The notes under the pieces were generated by a model. That model was not told the origin of the DNA. It worked only from the letters and a program-made list of their open reading frames with translations, and ran no database searches. 15,720 nt of DNA, taken from Ilumatobacteraceae bacterium (lineage in GTDB: Bacteria; Actinomycetota; Acidimicrobiia; Acidimicrobiales; Ilumatobacteraceae). A program made the position numbers and the translations under genes. The DNA is taken from positions 1 through 15,720 of the forward strand of contig JANQZQ010000101.1 of the NCBI GenBank assembly GCA_030728545.1, in the 5' to 3' direction. Position 1 is the first letter of the stretch. Every line of letters begins with the position of its first letter. This document shows, piece after piece, positions 14,174 through 15,720 of this stretch.

Positions 14174-15589
14174 TCACACAGTGGTGGTGCGCGAACGATA
14201 GGTGGCTCGTGCGCCGGCTGAATCTTTGTTCAATCGCTTGGCAAGGTGCAGGCCTTCCAACACGAATTCCACGGCACTCGCCACAGATGCCGGCGACTCG
14301 TTGCCATCCAACAACGACAGTGCGAGCTGTTGTAGCTCGGGCACCTGCTGGGCAAAGCCAAACAATTCACTAGACGACACGTCTTCGCCCGTGCTCACCA
14401 CCGTGCCAGATTCGAATGCGGTGATGAGTTCTTTGGTCTTGTCCCCTGAAACCCGGCGCTTGTACACCTGCAGCACGGCACCGCGCAGAATTTGTTCGAA
14501 GACTGCTCCCTCGCGGCCGTCGTCAACGCTCTCTATTTCGATCTTGCCAGCGGTTGAGGCAACGAGCGCCTCTAGATCACTTACGCGCGGCGCCACCATG
14601 GTTTCACCGGCTCGCAGGCCCCGTCGCACGGCATTGGCAGCCAGCAGTTCGTGGTTGCTTACCGACACTCGCACGCTCACACCGCTGCGCTGGCTCACGT
14701 TGGCATTTGCGCGAGCCAAGTGACTTATCTGGGCGACGATCTCTTCCATGAATGCGGGATAATGCACCTGCACGTCGCCGATTGTGGCTGGGCGTGCCTC
14801 TTGGCGAACAATCTGCATCTCAGTGGCCACATCAAGTGGATAGTGGGTGCGAATTTGGCTACCAAAGCGGTCTTTTAGCGGTGTGATGATGCGACCACGA
14901 TTGGTGTAGTCCTCCGGGTTGGCGGATGCAACCAGCAACACATCGAGCGGTAGACGAATCTTGTAGCCACGCACCTGCACGTCGCGTTCTTCGAGCACAT
15001 TAAGCAGGCCTACCTGAATTCGTTCGGAGAGGTCAGGCAATTCGTTGATGGCAAAAATGCCACGGTTAGTGCGCGGAACCAACCCGTAATGCAAAGTGAG
15101 TTCGTCGCTCAAATATCGGCCCTCAGCAACTTTGATTGGGTCGACTTCGCCAATCAGATCAGCAATCGATGTGTCAGGCGTGGCAAGTTTTTCACCGTAC
15201 CGATCGTCACGATGCACCCAGGCAATTGGTGTGGCGTCACCCTGCTCGGCAATCACGTCGCGAGCGTGACGCGAAACTGGTGCATACGGGTCGTCATTGA
15301 TTTCACTTCCAGCAACTATCGGCATCCACTCGTCGAGCAGACCAGTAAGTGAGCGAATGATTCGTGTTTTGCCTTGGCCGCGCTCACCTAGAAAAACAAT
15401 GTCGTGGCCGGCAAGCAGTGCATTTTGCAACTGTGGCATGACCGTGTCGTCGTAGCCAAGAATGCTGGCCGTAAGCGGCTCGTTGGCACGAATGCGCTGC
15501 ACGGCATTGCTGCGGATTTCTTCTTTGACTGAGCGCGAGACCCAGCCTGAAGCTTTCAGTTGGCCAAGTGTGGTGATTGGTGGTTTCAT
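14174..15589 (-). CDS. MoxR/ChlI-like AAA+ ATPase
   Basis: This 471-residue AAA+ protein shows Walker A GERGQGKT (68-75), a Walker-B region GIFAINELPDL (177-187, with Asn182 where many AAA+ proteins have Asp and E183 in the catalytic position), sensor 1 in VASANPEDY (220-228), and an arginine-finger segment TPLKDRFGSQI (236-246). The ELPDL and NVLEERDVQVRGYKIRLP stretches are typical of magnesium-chelatase-I-like and MoxR-type proteins in actinobacteria. Such ATPases work with a VWA protein to remodel or metallate a target, and that partner is encoded just downstream. Start at the ATG 15589 has GGTGAG five bases upstream. The C-terminal 100 residues are helical and end in a basic tail. Annotation as a sigma-54 interacting regulator is possible by similarity but unlikely in function. 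Confidence 0.88.
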   Translation of the reverse strand: MKPPITTLGQLKASGWVSRSVKEEIRSNAVQRIRANEPLTASILGYDDTVMPQLQNALLAGHDIVFLGERGQGKTRIIRSLTGLLDEWMPIVAGSEINDDPYAPVSRHARDVIAEQGDATPIAWVHRDDRYGEKLATPDTSIADLIGEVDPIKVAEGRYLSDELTLHYGLVPRTNRGIFAINELPDLSERIQVGLLNVLEERDVQVRGYKIRLPLDVLLVASANPEDYTNRGRIITPLKDRFGSQIRTHYPLDVATEMQIVRQEARPATIGDVQVHYPAFMEEIVAQISHLARANANVSQRSGVSVRVSVSNHELLAANAVRRGLRAGETMVAPRVSDLEALVASTAGKIEIESVDDGREGAVFEQILRGAVLQVYKRRVSGDKTKELITAFESGTVVSTGEDVSSSELFGFAQQVPELQQLALSLLDGNESPASVASAVEFVLEGLHLAKRLNKDSAGARATYRSRTTTV

Positions 15590-15645
15590 TGCCTCTCACC
15601 GTAGACCCTGCGACATCAGCCATCGGAGTCGTGCCAAAAATACAC

Positions 15646-15656
15646 GCCAGATTGGC
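15646..15656 (-). terminator. Weak hairpin plus T-run upstream of the ATPase gene
   Basis: On the minus strand GCCA-ATC-TGGC is followed five bases later by TTTTT (15640-15636). It could end the transcript of the partial gene at the right edge. A four-base-pair stem is very weak. Confidence 0.2.
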
Positions 15657-15669
15657 TACTTGGTCTTTG

Positions 15670-15720
15670 CTACTTAGTCTTGGTCTTGTCGCTCGCAGAG
15701 CGCAAGGCGGCCTTTGTTTT
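15670..15720 (-). CDS. Possible C-terminal tail of a gene running off the right edge
   Basis: Reading the minus strand from the edge, one frame gives KTKAALRSASDKTKTK and a TAG at 15670-15672. A Lys/Ala/Ser/Thr tail is a plausible protein end, and the strand agrees with the ATPase gene downstream. Only 16 codons are visible, so identity is unknown and the call may be chance. Confidence 0.35.
   Translation of the reverse strand, partial: KTKAALRSASDKTKTK

Noticed and set aside
15590..15669. Possible small RNA or riboswitch ahead of the ATPase gene
   Set aside because: The 80-base gap holds only a four-base-pair hairpin and the ribosome site. I see no conserved riboswitch core.

Overview
The window reads as chromosomal DNA of an actinobacterium. 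A WhiB-family iron-sulphur regulator, a SenX3/RegX3-type two-component pair, an actinobacterial PhoU, and GTG or TTG starts alongside ATG all point that way. The moderate GC (judged by eye), the stand-alone B12-binding mutase subunit and an MreB gene suggest the class Acidimicrobiia. That placement is inference. Coding density is very high, there is no gene-free stretch over about 100 bases, and I see no tRNA, rRNA, insertion sequence, prophage or CRISPR array.

Layout, left to right. (1) At 3-332 is the C-terminal part of a cobalamin-binding methylmalonyl-CoA-mutase-type protein, plus strand. (2) At 403-2970 is a compact minus-strand operon: moaE, a 72-residue membrane protein, mreB, a CrtO-like acyltransferase homologue and a membrane-anchored LysM protein. 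Its genes are joined by 4-base stop/start overlaps or very short gaps. (3) Divergent from moaE, at 3011-4222, is a zincin_2-type protein whose metal-binding motif looks degenerate. It converges on regX3, and the two genes share a palindromic CTAG as stop on both strands. (4) At 4219-10938 is a phosphate/polyphosphate block: regX3, senX3, phoU, ppk1 and an uncharacterised 85-residue gene on the minus strand, with ppx/gppA divergent on the plus strand. (5) At 10945-11476 are tatA and a whiB-family gene, minus strand. (6) At 11557-15589 are a VWA-domain protein and a MoxR/ChlI-like AAA+ ATPase, both minus strand. Between them, in opposite orientation, lies a minimal but apparently complete class III adenylate cyclase. 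(7) At the right edge is what may be the C-terminal tail of another minus-strand gene.

How the genes may work together. Block 4 combines polyphosphate synthesis (PPK1), polyphosphate or (p)ppGpp hydrolysis (Ppx/GppA), the phosphate-signalling adaptor PhoU and the SenX3/RegX3 sensor-regulator pair. A GTTCACC element just upstream of ppk1 would fit regulation by RegX3/PhoP-type factors. Block 6 is a typical AAA+ plus VWA pair, of the kind that remodels or inserts metal into target proteins. The nested cyclase makes a link to cAMP possible but unproven.

Most of the window is core metabolism and regulation. The parts most worth a second look are the AAA/cyclase/VWA arrangement, the 85-residue gene between ppk1 and ppx, the zincin-like protein with altered metal ligands, the CrtO-like gene in an mreB operon, and similar Thr-Ala-Asp repeat tracts in two divergent neighbouring genes.
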